Shown piece after piece: positions 35,497 through 44,619 of a stretch of DNA of 64,000 bases. Both the position numbers and the translations under genes were made by a program. The notes beneath the pieces were generated by a model, which was not told where the DNA came from, did no database searches, and saw only the letters and a program-made list of their open reading frames with translations. The stretch comes from Corynebacterium pelargi (lineage in GTDB: Bacteria; Actinomycetota; Actinomycetes; Mycobacteriales; Mycobacteriaceae), in NCBI RefSeq assembly GCF_014635485.1, contig NZ_BMCX01000002.1, positions 146,396-210,395 of the forward strand, in the 5' to 3' direction. How positions within the stretch are numbered: the first letter of the stretch is position 1; each line of letters starts with the position of its first letter.

Positions 35497-36510
35497 ATGT
35501 CTGCAGCCGAATCTCAATTGAATCGCCGCCCACGCCGCCTGCGTTCCTCGAAGCAGATGCGCGAGTTTGTCGCGGAGACGCAATTGCGCCCAGCAGATCT
35601 GATCCTGCCCATGTTCGTAGCCGATGGCATCGACGCACCCAACCCGATCGTCTCCATGCCGGGGGTTGTGCAGCACACGCTCGATTCTTTGGTTGAGGCC
35701 GTGCGCGAAGCCATCTCGGTGGGGATTCGCTGCGTAGATCTCTTTGGTGTGCCCCTCGATAGCGATAAGGACGCCGAGGGCAGTGCCGCCTGGGATAAGG
35801 ATGGCATTTTAAATGTTGCTCTTCGTACCCTGCGCCGTGAATTTGGCGATGAAATCCTCATCATGGCCGACACCTGCCTGGATGAGTTCACCGATCATGG
35901 CCACTGCGGAGTGCTCAGCACTGACCGCTTTGGCAAGGTGATCGTGGATAATGATGCAACCTTGCCGCTCTATGCGCGCATGGCGGTGGCACAGGCCGAA
36001 GCCGGCGCGCATATCATCAGCCCCTCGGGCATGATGGACGGCCAGGTGGCCTATATCCGCCAGGCACTCGACCAAGCAGGATTTAGCGATGTCGCCATCA
36101 TGGCCTACTCGGCGAAATATGCTTCCGCCTTCTTTGGCCCATTCCGCGATGCGGTGGGGTCTTCCTTGCAGGGCGATCGCCGCGCGTATCAGCAAGACCC
36201 GGCCAATATCCGTGAATCCTTGCTCGAAGTTGATCTCGACATCGACGAAGGCGCTGACTTTGTGATGGTCAAACCAGCCATGCCCTACCTGGATGTACTC
36301 CGGGAGGTCAGCGAACGCTCGCTCGTGCCCGTGGCCGCCTATCAGGTTTCCGGTGAATACGCCATGCTCAAGGCCGCCGCAGCCCAGGGTTGGTTAGATG
36401 AACGCCAGGTGATGATGGAATCGCTCATGGCCATCAAGCGCGCAGGTGCAAACCAGATCCTTACCTACTTTGCAGTGGATGCCGCAAGGGTACTGCGAGG
36501 TGAAGTCTAA
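35497..36510 (+). CDS. hemB: Delta-aminolevulinic acid dehydratase (porphobilinogen synthase)
   Basis: Condenses two 5-aminolevulinates to porphobilinogen. The Schiff-base lysines are Lys207 ([18 protein letters not shown]) and Lys259 ([12 protein letters not shown]). The metal loop reads [14 protein letters not shown]: two of the three zinc cysteines of E. coli HemB are kept and the middle one is Asp, a mixed type I also recall from mycobacteria. The protein has 337 residues from the ATG at 35497, which has GGAAAGGAAG upstream. The stop is 2 bp from the start of the next small membrane protein. Confidence 0.96.
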   Translation: MSAAESQLNRRPRRLRSSKQMREFVAETQLRPADLILPMFVADGIDAPNPIVSMPGVVQHTLDSLVEAVREAISVGIRCVDLFGVPLDSDKDAEGSAAWDKDGILNVALRTLRREFGDEILIMADTCLDEFTDHGHCGVLSTDRFGKVIVDNDATLPLYARMAVAQAEAGAHIISPSGMMDGQVAYIRQALDQAGFSDVAIMAYSAKYASAFFGPFRDAVGSSLQGDRRAYQQDPANIRESLLEVDLDIDEGADFVMVKPAMPYLDVLREVSERSLVPVAAYQVSGEYAMLKAAAAQGWLDERQVMMESLMAIKRAGANQILTYFAVDAARVLRGEV

Positions 36511-36512
36511 TT

Positions 36513-37046
36513 TTGAGCACCGAGAGCAAGAACGCCACGGCGGTTTCAGCGCAACGCCCGGAACCACTGCGCTTTGCCCTAAGGTGCTGGTGGGTGTTGG
36601 TTGGCGCCGAAATCATCCACCAGATCACAAACTTCACCATCGCCGTGCAAACGCGCGGTCAGCTCCGCGATGAGATTGCCTCAAGCCAAAGCGAGGAGAT
36701 ATCTCCAAAGCTTCTCGACGCCGCGACCATCATGGCACTCGCCGGCATCACAGGTCTTTCGCTGATCATCGTCGGGATCATCGCTTGGTTGGTCCACACC
36801 CTTGGGCGTGCCCAAAAACGAGCCCCCATTGCGCGAAGGGTGCTTGGATATTTTGCTATCTACTTCGCGTTGCGCGCCGGGCTGCTGTTTAGCATGCAAC
36901 CCCAGGGTGGCATTGATGTTGCCTACTACGCCATCGATGGCTGCGTACAAATGCTCATCGGTGTACTTGGGCTTTTGGCCATCTACTTTGCCTCGCGCCC
37001 AGAGTCCGTGGAATTCATCGAGGGCAAAAAGGAGCAGCAGGGATGA
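36513..37046 (+). CDS. Small membrane protein in the heme block, first of pair (Rv0513-like)
   Basis: A 177-residue protein with four predicted membrane segments (about 27-47, 72-95, 108-128 and 137-157). The N-terminal part is soluble (ESKNATAVSAQRPEPLRFALRCW). The start is a TTG at 36513, 2 bp after the hemB stop, with GAGGTGAAG upstream; no ATG or GTG is better placed. The stop overlaps the next gene by 4 bp. M. tuberculosis has two membrane genes at the same place after hemB (Rv0513 and Rv0514). Function is unknown; translational coupling suggests the pair acts together. Confidence 0.78.
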   Translation: MSTESKNATAVSAQRPEPLRFALRCWWVLVGAEIIHQITNFTIAVQTRGQLRDEIASSQSEEISPKLLDAATIMALAGITGLSLIIVGIIAWLVHTLGRAQKRAPIARRVLGYFAIYFALRAGLLFSMQPQGGIDVAYYAIDGCVQMLIGVLGLLAIYFASRPESVEFIEGKKEQQG

Positions 37047-37402
37047 TCACGCAGCCGTCGAAAAGCGATACCGTGCTGATCTATCTTGGCATCGTCGCTG
37101 CTGTGTTGCTCATGGTTTCGCGTGGAGTGATGACGGTGTTATCGAACTCCTCGGCGCTGGGGCAGCATCCTCTGCTTGGCATGGCCAATATTTTTTGTGG
37201 CGTCTTGCTTGCGGCAGCCACAGCCCAAAGCTCGCTCACAAAGGAGAAATCTCGACGGGGACTCTCCCTTGGGCTGCAGCTATGTATCGCCTTAAATCTT
37301 CTCGCCCTGGCGCTCGGAGCGGCCATTGCCGAGCATGTACTCATTGTGCTGATGTTGGCCTATAGCCTCTTTGCGATCCATCGCCTGCACCCAGATAGTT
37401 GA
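37043..37402 (+). CDS. Small membrane protein in the heme block, second of pair (Rv0514-like)
   Basis: A 119-residue protein with four hydrophobic segments filling most of its length (LIYLGIVAAVLLMVSRGV, MANIFCGVLLAAATA, LQLCIALNLLALALGAAIA and VLIVLMLAYSLFAI). The ATG at 37043 overlaps the previous stop (ATGA), so translation is coupled. The P-type ATPase-like gene follows 23 bp later. No catalytic residues are visible. Its conservation at this locus in corynebacteria and mycobacteria points to a role linked to heme or the envelope, which remains inference. Confidence 0.78.
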   Translation: MITQPSKSDTVLIYLGIVAAVLLMVSRGVMTVLSNSSALGQHPLLGMANIFCGVLLAAATAQSSLTKEKSRRGLSLGLQLCIALNLLALALGAAIAEHVLIVLMLAYSLFAIHRLHPDS

Positions 37403-37425
37403 ATGAAAAATCCCGCGGAGTTCAC

Positions 37426-40077
37426 ATGAGCCAGGAACCACAACTCACCGATCCAGATGAGCAACTGGGGCGGGTCATTAGCCAAGCCAAAGAAGCTGCG
37501 GCACTCGCCGGCGTTGATACTCGCGCCGGTGTAGACCCCGAAGAAAACGCTCAGGCCCTTGTGCACGCGGGTAAAACCTCATTCGCCTTCGAGCTCAGTG
37601 GGCTTTCAAGTGCCACCATCGTCGGAGAAATCGAAGAGGCCTTAAGCCAGCTCAACGGCGTTGATGCACGCATCGTGTACCCATCGTCTACCGCCTGGGT
37701 GAGTGCTTCGAGCACCTTTGATCCTCAAAGCATCATCGACGTCTTTGAGCGTTATGGCGTGGATGCCCAATTAACGGATTCATCGCTGCGCAGGCGCGTT
37801 GCCTGGTCAGATGTAGAAGACGGGCGTTTCCGTCGCTCCGTGCGCCGGCACCGCCGCCGAGCATCGAAGGAGCAAGCAGCACAAGAAGAGCGCCAATTCG
37901 AACTCGCCCGCAGGCAGGGATTCCTCGAACGCCAATCAGATCACCGGCGCCGCCAGGCCTCCACCCAGGTGCTCTTTACGGCCCGCGAGCTCATCACAAA
38001 GAAGCGTTTTTGGGTTTCCCTGGCCTTTTCAATCCCGGTGCTCATCGTGAGCTACTACCCGTGGATGCAATTCAACTACTGGCAGTGGGTACTCGCAGCG
38101 CTTTCGGCCCCGGTGGTGTTCTACGGCGCCTGGCCTTTCCACCGCGCCACCATCGGCGGGGCGCGCCGGGGCATGTCGGCTTTGGATTCGGCAAGCTCGG
38201 TGGCCATCCTCCTCGGATGGTTCTGGTCTTTGGCGGTGATGCTCTTTAGCCGCGTCGGTGATATTGGCTACCGGGCCGATCCCACGTGGGCTTCGCTCAG
38301 CCCAGATCAAGCCCGCACCGGCATGCTCTTTTTCGACGTCTCCTGCGGCATGACCTGCATCCTTTTGGCAGGCAGGCTGCTGATCCGGCACACCCGAAAT
38401 AACTTGCTCGATGATCTAGACCGCCTGCGCACCGATCACAATACGCAGGTCACGGTGGTGACTCGGCACCGCAAAAACCCGAAGCCAGTCGAAACCAATG
38501 TCGCTGTACAAAAGCTGAATGTGGGCGACGATATCTTGGTCGGCCCTGGCGACCTGGTGCCCGTTGATGGCGTGGTGATTGGCGGTTCTTCCACCATGAA
38601 CACCGAGGCGCTCGGCATTGAATCGCGCGAAGTTTCCGTCAACGACAAGGTGTACGCCGGCAGCATCAATGGCGATTCCCGCCTGAAAATTCGCGTGCTG
38701 CACACCGGGCACCGCACCTGGTTGGCGGAAATTTATCGCTGGGTGGCAGACACCAACGTCAATCAGAATATGGCCGATGATCTCGCCACTCGCACCGCAT
38801 CGACGCTGGTGCCTGTGTCCTTTATGATCGCCGCCGCGGATTTCGCGCTTTGGGCCTTAATTACTGGCAACCTCACCCAGGCCTTCGCCAGCGCTCTGGC
38901 CGTGCTCGGTGGCGTAGCCCCCGTGGCCTTGGCTGTGTCTGCTTCGCTGGCCATGCGCCAAGGCATTGAAGGTGCAGCACGTAGAGGTATTTTGATTCGC
39001 TCCGGCAATACGCTCCGGGCCCTCGACGAGGTAGACACGGTGATTTTCAACCGCGTGGGCGCGTTGTCGAATGGCGAAATGCACGTTGAAACCGTCACGG
39101 CTGATCGCGGCGAGAACCTCGATCTAGTACTTCGCGTGGCCGGAGCCCTGGCCATGGAAAGCGATCACCCGGTATCGCGAGCCCTGGTGCGCGCCGCCCG
39201 CGAGGCCCGCGATGCCAAACACACCAGCACCATCCCCAACTGGATCGATGTCTCCCACTATGAGCTCGATGAGGACGGCAACTTCCACGGAATGGTGGAA
39301 TTGCCCATCCATAACTCCGATGGGGAAGAAGAGCTGCGCCAGGTGGAGGCCATTTTGTGGCGACCGAAGAACCTCTCTGAGCTTGAGGGCAGGCTTGCGC
39401 AGGCAGCAGTTTCCGGTGGCACCCCCTTGGTGGTGCGCTGGAAGGGCAAGGATCGCGGCGTGATCACCTTGCACGATGACGCCAAAGACGATGCCATCGA
39501 CGCAGTTGACGCCCTTGAGCAAATGGGTCTTGAAACGATGATGCTCTCCCGCGATACCTACCCCGTGGCACGTCGCTACGGCGATACCGTGGGTGTTTCA
39601 CATGTGCTCGCAGGTATCCAGCCCGCGAATAAGGCACAAACGGTGCGTTCGGTGCGCACGCATGGCGCACGCATCGCCATGGTCGGTGATGATTCGGTGC
39701 GCCGCTGCTTCCGCGTGGCCAATGTGGGTATCCAGATCGGTGCCATGAGCCATGTGCAAACGGCCTCGGCCATCGAACACAGCGAAGCCGATGTGGTGAT
39801 GCTCGAAGGCAAGGTCAAGCCAATCCCGCAGCTTTTCCAATTCGCGCGGAAAATCAATCGCGTGGTGCACTCGAACATTGCCTTCGCGTGGGGCTATAAC
39901 TTCCTGGCCATGTTGGCCGCTATCGCGGGCTTCTTGCACCCCATGATTGCCACGGTGTTGATGCTGGCCTCCACGCTCTTTATCGAGGTGCGTTCAAATC
40001 GGGTGGGTGCTTCATCACTGTTGAATCCTAAGCGCGACACAGACAACCAAAAGGTGGAGACGACACAGGTAGCATAG
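37426..40077 (+). CDS. P1B-type ATPase homologue with all catalytic motifs lost (pseudo-transporter)
   Basis: An 883-residue membrane protein with P1B heavy-metal-pump architecture. Residues 50-115 look like an HMA domain, but the CxxC positions are Ser62 and Ile65. A basic stretch (about 137-185) precedes the membrane core. In place of the actuator TGES stands Gly397-Ile398-Glu399-Ser400. The intramembrane CPC is Ala498-Pro499-Val500. DKTGTLT is NRVGALS, with Asn542 where Asp is phosphorylated. The nucleotide-domain His-Pro (581-582) remains. GDGxND is GDDSVRR (754-760). Length and helices are intact and the frame is open, so this looks like selected loss of catalysis, not decay. GGAG precedes the ATG at 37426. 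It lies between hemB and hemE with two small membrane genes. Confidence 0.85.
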   Translation: MSQEPQLTDPDEQLGRVISQAKEAAALAGVDTRAGVDPEENAQALVHAGKTSFAFELSGLSSATIVGEIEEALSQLNGVDARIVYPSSTAWVSASSTFDPQSIIDVFERYGVDAQLTDSSLRRRVAWSDVEDGRFRRSVRRHRRRASKEQAAQEERQFELARRQGFLERQSDHRRRQASTQVLFTARELITKKRFWVSLAFSIPVLIVSYYPWMQFNYWQWVLAALSAPVVFYGAWPFHRATIGGARRGMSALDSASSVAILLGWFWSLAVMLFSRVGDIGYRADPTWASLSPDQARTGMLFFDVSCGMTCILLAGRLLIRHTRNNLLDDLDRLRTDHNTQVTVVTRHRKNPKPVETNVAVQKLNVGDDILVGPGDLVPVDGVVIGGSSTMNTEALGIESREVSVNDKVYAGSINGDSRLKIRVLHTGHRTWLAEIYRWVADTNVNQNMADDLATRTASTLVPVSFMIAAADFALWALITGNLTQAFASALAVLGGVAPVALAVSASLAMRQGIEGAARRGILIRSGNTLRALDEVDTVIFNRVGALSNGEMHVETVTADRGENLDLVLRVAGALAMESDHPVSRALVRAAREARDAKHTSTIPNWIDVSHYELDEDGNFHGMVELPIHNSDGEEELRQVEAILWRPKNLSELEGRLAQAAVSGGTPLVVRWKGKDRGVITLHDDAKDDAIDAVDALEQMGLETMMLSRDTYPVARRYGDTVGVSHVLAGIQPANKAQTVRSVRTHGARIAMVGDDSVRRCFRVANVGIQIGAMSHVQTASAIEHSEADVVMLEGKVKPIPQLFQFARKINRVVHSNIAFAWGYNFLAMLAAIAGFLHPMIATVLMLASTLFIEVRSNRVGASSLLNPKRDTDNQKVETTQVA
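40070..40075 (+). promoter_or_regulatory. Candidate -10 box of hemE
   Basis: TAGCAT, ending inside the stop codon of the ATPase-like gene, lies 7 nt before the ATG at 40083. The spacing suggests a leaderless hemE transcript in addition to any read-through. Confidence 0.45.
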
Positions 40078-40082
40078 GGCGC

Positions 40083-41123
40083 ATGCCGAATTCTTCTCCG
40101 ATTCTCGACGCCGCTGCCGGCCGCACCCCGAGCCGCCGACCAGTATGGTTCATGCGCCAAGCTGGCCGCTCCCTCCCCGAATACCGCAAGGTGCGCGAAG
40201 GCATCAGCATGCTCGATAGCTGCTTCATGCCGGAACTGCTGGCCGAGATCACCCTCCAGCCGGTGCGACGCCACGACGTTGATGCCGCTATTTTGTTCTC
40301 CGACATTGTGGTGCCACTCAAGGCCGCGGGCGTAGACGTAGAGATCGTGCCCGGCCGTGGCCCCGTGATGGGCCAAGCGATCGAGAACGCGGGTGACGTG
40401 GACAAGCTGCCCATTCTGGATCAAGATGTGCCCGAGGTTGCTCAAGGCATTGGGATCATCCGTGAGGAACTCAACGAGCAGCAAACGCTCATCGGTTTCG
40501 CAGGGGCGCCTTTTACGCTGGCCAGCTACCTTGTAGAGGGCGGGCCGAGCAAGAATCACGAGAAGACCAAGGCCATGATGCACGCGGAGCCTGCCACCTG
40601 GCACAAGCTCATGGAGCGCCTGGTACCAACCATCGTGGGATTTTTAAAAGTGCAGGTAGAAGCAGGCGTGCAGGCCATGCAGCTCTTTGATTCCTGGGCC
40701 GGGTTCTTAAGCGACCGCGATTATCGCGAGTTCGTTTTGCCCTATTCCAAGCAGATCCTCGCGGAGATGGAAGGCACCCCACGCATCCACTTCGGTGTCA
40801 CCACCGGTGAGCTACTCGCCAGCATGAGCGAGGCCGGTTCCGAGGTCATGGGCGTGGATTGGCGCGTGCCCATGGACGTTGCCGCCAAGCGCATTGCCGC
40901 CCGCAGCGGAGCGAAGGTGCTGCAGGGCAACCTCGATCCCGCGATTCTTTTTGCCGGCGAGTCCGTGATCCGCGCCGAGGTTCAGCGCATCTGCGAGGAG
41001 GCCGACCGCGCCATCGCCGCTGGTGATGCCACCGGGCACATCTTCAACCTCGGCCACGGTGTGCTTCCGAGCACCGACCCGGAGGCCATTACCCGCGCCG
41101 TGGAGATCATTCACGAGTTTTAA
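40083..41123 (+). CDS. hemE: Uroporphyrinogen decarboxylase
   Basis: Converts uroporphyrinogen III to coproporphyrinogen III. PVWFMRQAGRSLPEYRKVR is the arginine-rich substrate motif, AILFSDIVVPL contains the catalytic Asp, GFAGAPFTLASYLVEGG is the second signature, and FNLGHGVLP closes the active site. The protein is 346 residues, normal in length. Its start lies 5 bp after the stop of the ATPase-like gene. cgoX follows after 59 bp. Confidence 0.96.
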   Translation: MPNSSPILDAAAGRTPSRRPVWFMRQAGRSLPEYRKVREGISMLDSCFMPELLAEITLQPVRRHDVDAAILFSDIVVPLKAAGVDVEIVPGRGPVMGQAIENAGDVDKLPILDQDVPEVAQGIGIIREELNEQQTLIGFAGAPFTLASYLVEGGPSKNHEKTKAMMHAEPATWHKLMERLVPTIVGFLKVQVEAGVQAMQLFDSWAGFLSDRDYREFVLPYSKQILAEMEGTPRIHFGVTTGELLASMSEAGSEVMGVDWRVPMDVAAKRIAARSGAKVLQGNLDPAILFAGESVIRAEVQRICEEADRAIAAGDATGHIFNLGHGVLPSTDPEAITRAVEIIHEF

Positions 41124-41182
41124 GCTTTTCGACGCCCCAGCGTCCCATCATTGCCGCAATTCAAGGGAAGGATCCGCAAATA

Positions 41183-42574
41183 ATGCGCATCGCCATCATT
41201 GGTGCAGGCCTAGCAGGTCTGGTGTCTGCCTATTCCATTCACAAGCAGCAGCCCGAAGCCAAGGTGGAGGTGTTTGAGGCCACCGACCGTATTGGCGGCA
41301 AGCTGTTCACCGTGCCCTTCGATTCCGGCCCCACCGACATGGGTGCGGAGGCGTACCTGGCGTTTCGTAAGGATGCCACCGAATTCTTTGAAGAGCTCGG
41401 CTTAGGAGATCAGATCGTCGACCCTTCTGGTTTGCCTTCGCTGTTGTACGTGGACGGCAAGCTACAAGCGATGCCCATGGCCACGGTGATGGGCATTCCT
41501 GGCAGCTCCGAAGGCCTTGAGGGCCTGGTTAGTGAGCAGTCGCGCGCTCGCATCGATGCCGAAGGTGATGCTGAGCCGATTGAGTGGGCGCTGGACAAGG
41601 AAGTGTCCGTCGGTGCGCTGGTGCGCGAGCGCTACGGCGACGATGTGGTCGAGCACGTGGTGTCTGCCCTCCAAGGTGGTGTGTATTCCTCTACCTCCGA
41701 TGACCTCGGCCTTCGCGCCACCATGCCGCAGGTTGCCAATACTTTCGATGCCATGCTCGCCGAAGGCCAAGCGGTGACCTTAAGTGGGGCCATTAAGCGC
41801 ATCATGGAATCGCGCCCGGTCGCCCGCGGCTATAAGCCCAAGGTATTCGGCGCATTCCGCGGTGGCTACGCCCAGGCCTATGAGGCCTTGGCTGAGCAAT
41901 CGGGAGCCGATATCCACATCGATGCGTTTATCTCGCAGATCACCCGCACAAAGGAAGGCTTCAAGCTCAAGGGTGCGCAAGGCGTGTTTGATCGCGTGCT
42001 GCTGGCCGTGCCCGCGCCTACTGCTGCCGTGCTGCTCAAAGGTCTTGGCGAGGACGCCCAGGCAGCGGCCACCCAGCTCAAGCGCGTACCGCTGGCAAGC
42101 TCTGTGGTGGTTGGCATGAAATTCGATAGTGACGAAGGCCTGCCCGATAACTCCGGCATCCTTGTTGCCACCGATGCCAAGGACGTTCGCGCTAAGGCAT
42201 TTACGTTCTCATCCAAGAAGTGGCCACACCTGGGCGAACGCGGCGGTGCACTGGTGCGTGCATCCTTTGGCCGCTACGGCGACGATGCCATCACCCGCAT
42301 GGAAGAAGACGAGCTGGTGGATCTCGCCCTCGACGATTTAGAGCGCATCACCGGCTTTGATGGCCGTGCCGCTGGGCTCTCGGAGATTTTTGTGCAGCGC
42401 TGGTTCGGAGGCTTGCCCGTCTACAACGTCGAGCACCTCGACGCAGTAGCTGCCGCGCGTGAGGCCTTGAGCAAGGTGCCGGGCATTGAAGCCACCGGTG
42501 CCTGGGATCAGGGCGTGGGTGTGCCGGACGTGATCGTTGCTGCGAAGGATGCTGCTGCACGGGTCTTGGAGTGA
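41183..42574 (+). CDS. cgoX: Coproporphyrinogen III oxidase, HemY type
   Basis: FAD enzyme oxidising coproporphyrinogen III to coproporphyrin III in the coproporphyrin-dependent route used by actinobacteria (also named hemY). MRIAIIGAGLAGLVSAYSI binds FAD, followed by DRIGGKLFTV, GAEAYLAF and GGVYSSTSDDLGLRATMPQ. The C-terminal GLPVYNVEHL and GVGVPDVI are typical. At 463 residues it is complete. AAGGGAAGG lies about 11 nt before the ATG. The partner genes for iron insertion and decarboxylation (cpfC, hemQ) are not in this window. Confidence 0.94.
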   Translation: MRIAIIGAGLAGLVSAYSIHKQQPEAKVEVFEATDRIGGKLFTVPFDSGPTDMGAEAYLAFRKDATEFFEELGLGDQIVDPSGLPSLLYVDGKLQAMPMATVMGIPGSSEGLEGLVSEQSRARIDAEGDAEPIEWALDKEVSVGALVRERYGDDVVEHVVSALQGGVYSSTSDDLGLRATMPQVANTFDAMLAEGQAVTLSGAIKRIMESRPVARGYKPKVFGAFRGGYAQAYEALAEQSGADIHIDAFISQITRTKEGFKLKGAQGVFDRVLLAVPAPTAAVLLKGLGEDAQAAATQLKRVPLASSVVVGMKFDSDEGLPDNSGILVATDAKDVRAKAFTFSSKKWPHLGERGGALVRASFGRYGDDAITRMEEDELVDLALDDLERITGFDGRAAGLSEIFVQRWFGGLPVYNVEHLDAVAAAREALSKVPGIEATGAWDQGVGVPDVIVAAKDAAARVLE

Positions 42575-42683
42575 CCTTTGGGCATGGCTTGGGTGGCGGA
42601 AGGCAATGATGTAGACGCCGCAATTCGCGCGGGGGTTCGTCGAAAAGCAAGGCGTGATTGACCCCGGTTTGCCCCCGTCTGCT

Positions 42684-42689
42684 TAGAAT
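42684..42689 (+). promoter_or_regulatory. Candidate -10 box of hemL
   Basis: TAGAAT with exactly 7 nt to the ATG at 42697, a clean leaderless arrangement. Confidence 0.55.
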
Positions 42690-42696
42690 GGGCGAC

Positions 42697-44010
42697 ATGA
42701 CGCTTACTTCCGAAAACACCCGTCGTTCGGCCGAACTCATGCAAGAGGCGAAGGTGCTTACCCCCGGTGGCGTAAATTCGCCGGTGCGCGCTTTTGGTTC
42801 CGTGGGTGGGCAGACTCGCTTTATTGCTTCGGCGAAGGGCTCGAGGCTTTTCGACGTCGACGGTAATGAATACGTTGACCTGGTGAATTCCTGGGGGCCG
42901 ATGCTCCTTGGCAATGCTCACCCGGCGATTGTGGAAGCTGTGCAGCAGGCGGCAGCGAAGGGGCTTTCCTTCGGCGCGCCCACGGAATCCGAGATCGAGC
43001 TGGCCAAGCTGATCGTGGATCGCACCGCTGTGGAAGAAGTCCGCATGGTCAATTCCGGTACTGAGGCCACCATGTCCGCCGTACGTTTGGCTCGCGGGTT
43101 TACTGGCCGTGCCAAGATCATCAAGTTTGAGGGCTGCTACCACGGTCACGTGGATGCGCTGCTGGCCTCGGCAGGTTCTGGTGTGGCGACCTTCGCCCTG
43201 CCGGATTCGCCGGGTGTGACCGGTGCATCGGCTGCCGATACCATCGTGGTGCCCTATAACGACATTGCCGCTGTTGAGCAGGCCTTCGCAGAGCATGAGG
43301 GCGAGATCGCCTGCATCATCACCGAGGCAGCCGCCGGCAATATGGGCACCGTGGCGCCTCAAAACGAGTTCAATGCCAAGCTCAAGGAAATCGCGCACGC
43401 CAATGGCGCGCTGCTGATCCTCGATGAGGTAATGACTGGCTTCCGCACCTCCTACTCCGGTTGGTTCGGCGTGGATGGTGTCGCGGGCGATCTCACCACC
43501 TTTGGCAAGGTCGTATCCGGCGGTCTGCCCGCTGCGGCCTTTGGTGGTCGCGCCGAGATCATGCGCTACCTCGCCCCCGAAGGTCCCGTCTACCAGGCAG
43601 GAACCCTTTCGGGTAACCCAGTAGCCATGGCTGCTGGCAAAACCTCCCTTGAGCTTGCCACTGAGGATGTGTACGACACGGTGCGCGCCAACGCTGATCG
43701 CCTCGCCGGCATGATCTCTGATGCGCTTTCGGCTGAAGGCGTTGCCCACCACATGCAGCGCGCCGCCACGATGTTCAGCATCCGCTTTGCCGAAGGCCAG
43801 GGCAATAACTTCGCAGAGATGAAGGATGCGGATACCTTCCGCTTCCCGGCCTTCTTCCACACGCTGCTTGATCATGGCGTCTACGCCCCGCCGAGTGTGT
43901 TTGAAACTTGGTTTACCTCCGCAGCGTTGAGCGATGAGGATTTCGAGCGCATCGAGGCCGCCCTGAAGCCAGCCGCGAAGGCTGCTGCCGCAGCGAAGAA
44001 GGAGCACTAA
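42697..44010 (+). CDS. hemL: Glutamate-1-semialdehyde 2,1-aminomutase
   Basis: PLP enzyme making 5-aminolevulinate, the step after Hem[28 protein letters not shown] (phosphate loop), [19 protein letters not shown] and [11 protein letters not shown] (PLP lysine Lys271) are all conserved. The protein has 437 residues from the ATG at 42697, preferred over the ATG at 42688 because of the -10 spacing. An Ala/Lys-rich tail ends it. The next gene starts directly after the stop. Confidence 0.96.
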   Translation: MTLTSENTRRSAELMQEAKVLTPGGVNSPVRAFGSVGGQTRFIASAKGSRLFDVDGNEYVDLVNSWGPMLLGNAHPAIVEAVQQAAAKGLSFGAPTESEIELAKLIVDRTAVEEVRMVNSGTEATMSAVRLARGFTGRAKIIKFEGCYHGHVDALLASAGSGVATFALPDSPGVTGASAADTIVVPYNDIAAVEQAFAEHEGEIACIITEAAAGNMGTVAPQNEFNAKLKEIAHANGALLILDEVMTGFRTSYSGWFGVDGVAGDLTTFGKVVSGGLPAAAFGGRAEIMRYLAPEGPVYQAGTLSGNPVAMAAGKTSLELATEDVYDTVRANADRLAGMISDALSAEGVAHHMQRAATMFSIRFAEGQGNNFAEMKDADTFRFPAFFHTLLDHGVYAPPSVFETWFTSAALSDEDFERIEAALKPAAKAAAAAKKEH

Positions 44011-44619
44011 GTGCCACATACCATCGTGCACCTCGTGCGCCACGGCGAGGTCGATAACCCCGAGCGCATTCTTTATGGGCGCATCCCCGATTACCACCTC
44101 TCCGAGCGGGGACGCCGCCAAGCGCAGCGCACCGCCGATGCCTTTGAAGGCCACGAGGTAGTCAAACTCTATGCCTCGCCACTGGAGCGTGCTCAAGAAA
44201 CTGCGGCACCGTTTAGCCGGGGCCTGGGTCTAGAGATTGAAACAGAGGAACGTCTTTTAGAGGCCGGCAATCAATTTGAAGGCCTGCACGTCAAGGGTGT
44301 GCGCTCTCAATTGTGGAATCCGGTGCGCTGGCCGTTGATGCGCAATCCGCTGACCCCAAGCTGGGGCGAGCCTTATACCGAGATTGTGCAACGCATGGTC
44401 CAAGCCATCGAGCGTGCGGTAGAAGAAGCCGAAGGCTATGAGGCGATTATGGTCAGCCACCAGCTTCCCATCGTGTGCATCCAGCGCCACATGCAGGGCA
44501 AGCGCTTGGCACACAACCCGGCGATGCGCCAGTGCAACCTGGCCAGCGTGACGTCCTTGGTCTTTGATGATCAAGGCTTGTGCGATTACCGCTACAGCGA
44601 ACCAGCCAGGGGGCTATAA
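44011..44619 (+). CDS. Histidine phosphatase family protein (GpmB-like)
   Basis: A 202-residue member of the phosphoglycerate-mutase-like phosphatases. The phosphohistidine is His11 in LVRHGEVDNPERILYGR, LYASPLERAQETAAP follows with the second phosphate Arg, and MVSHQLPI holds the late His. The protein is shorter than GpmA and lacks its bisphosphoglycerate region, so it is more likely a phosphatase than a mutase; the substrate is unknown. The GTG at 44011 directly follows the hemL stop and the next gene starts directly after, making a tight hemL to cytochrome c operon. Confidence 0.85.
   Translation: MPHTIVHLVRHGEVDNPERILYGRIPDYHLSERGRRQAQRTADAFEGHEVVKLYASPLERAQETAAPFSRGLGLEIETEERLLEAGNQFEGLHVKGVRSQLWNPVRWPLMRNPLTPSWGEPYTEIVQRMVQAIERAVEEAEGYEAIMVSHQLPIVCIQRHMQGKRLAHNPAMRQCNLASVTSLVFDDQGLCDYRYSEPARGL

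Noticed and set aside
37426-40077. Ordinary copper or cation P-type ATPase annotation
   Set aside because: Asp of DKTGT, TGE, GDGxND, CPC and the HMA CxxC are all replaced, so an active pump is not supported.
42508-44196. 562-codon open frame opposite hemL and cgoX end
   Set aside because: Crosses two well-defined genes on the other strand with no similarity to a known protein.
44011-44619. Second phosphoglycerate mutase
   Set aside because: Shorter than GpmA and lacking its bisphosphoglycerate region. A generic histidine phosphatase fits better.
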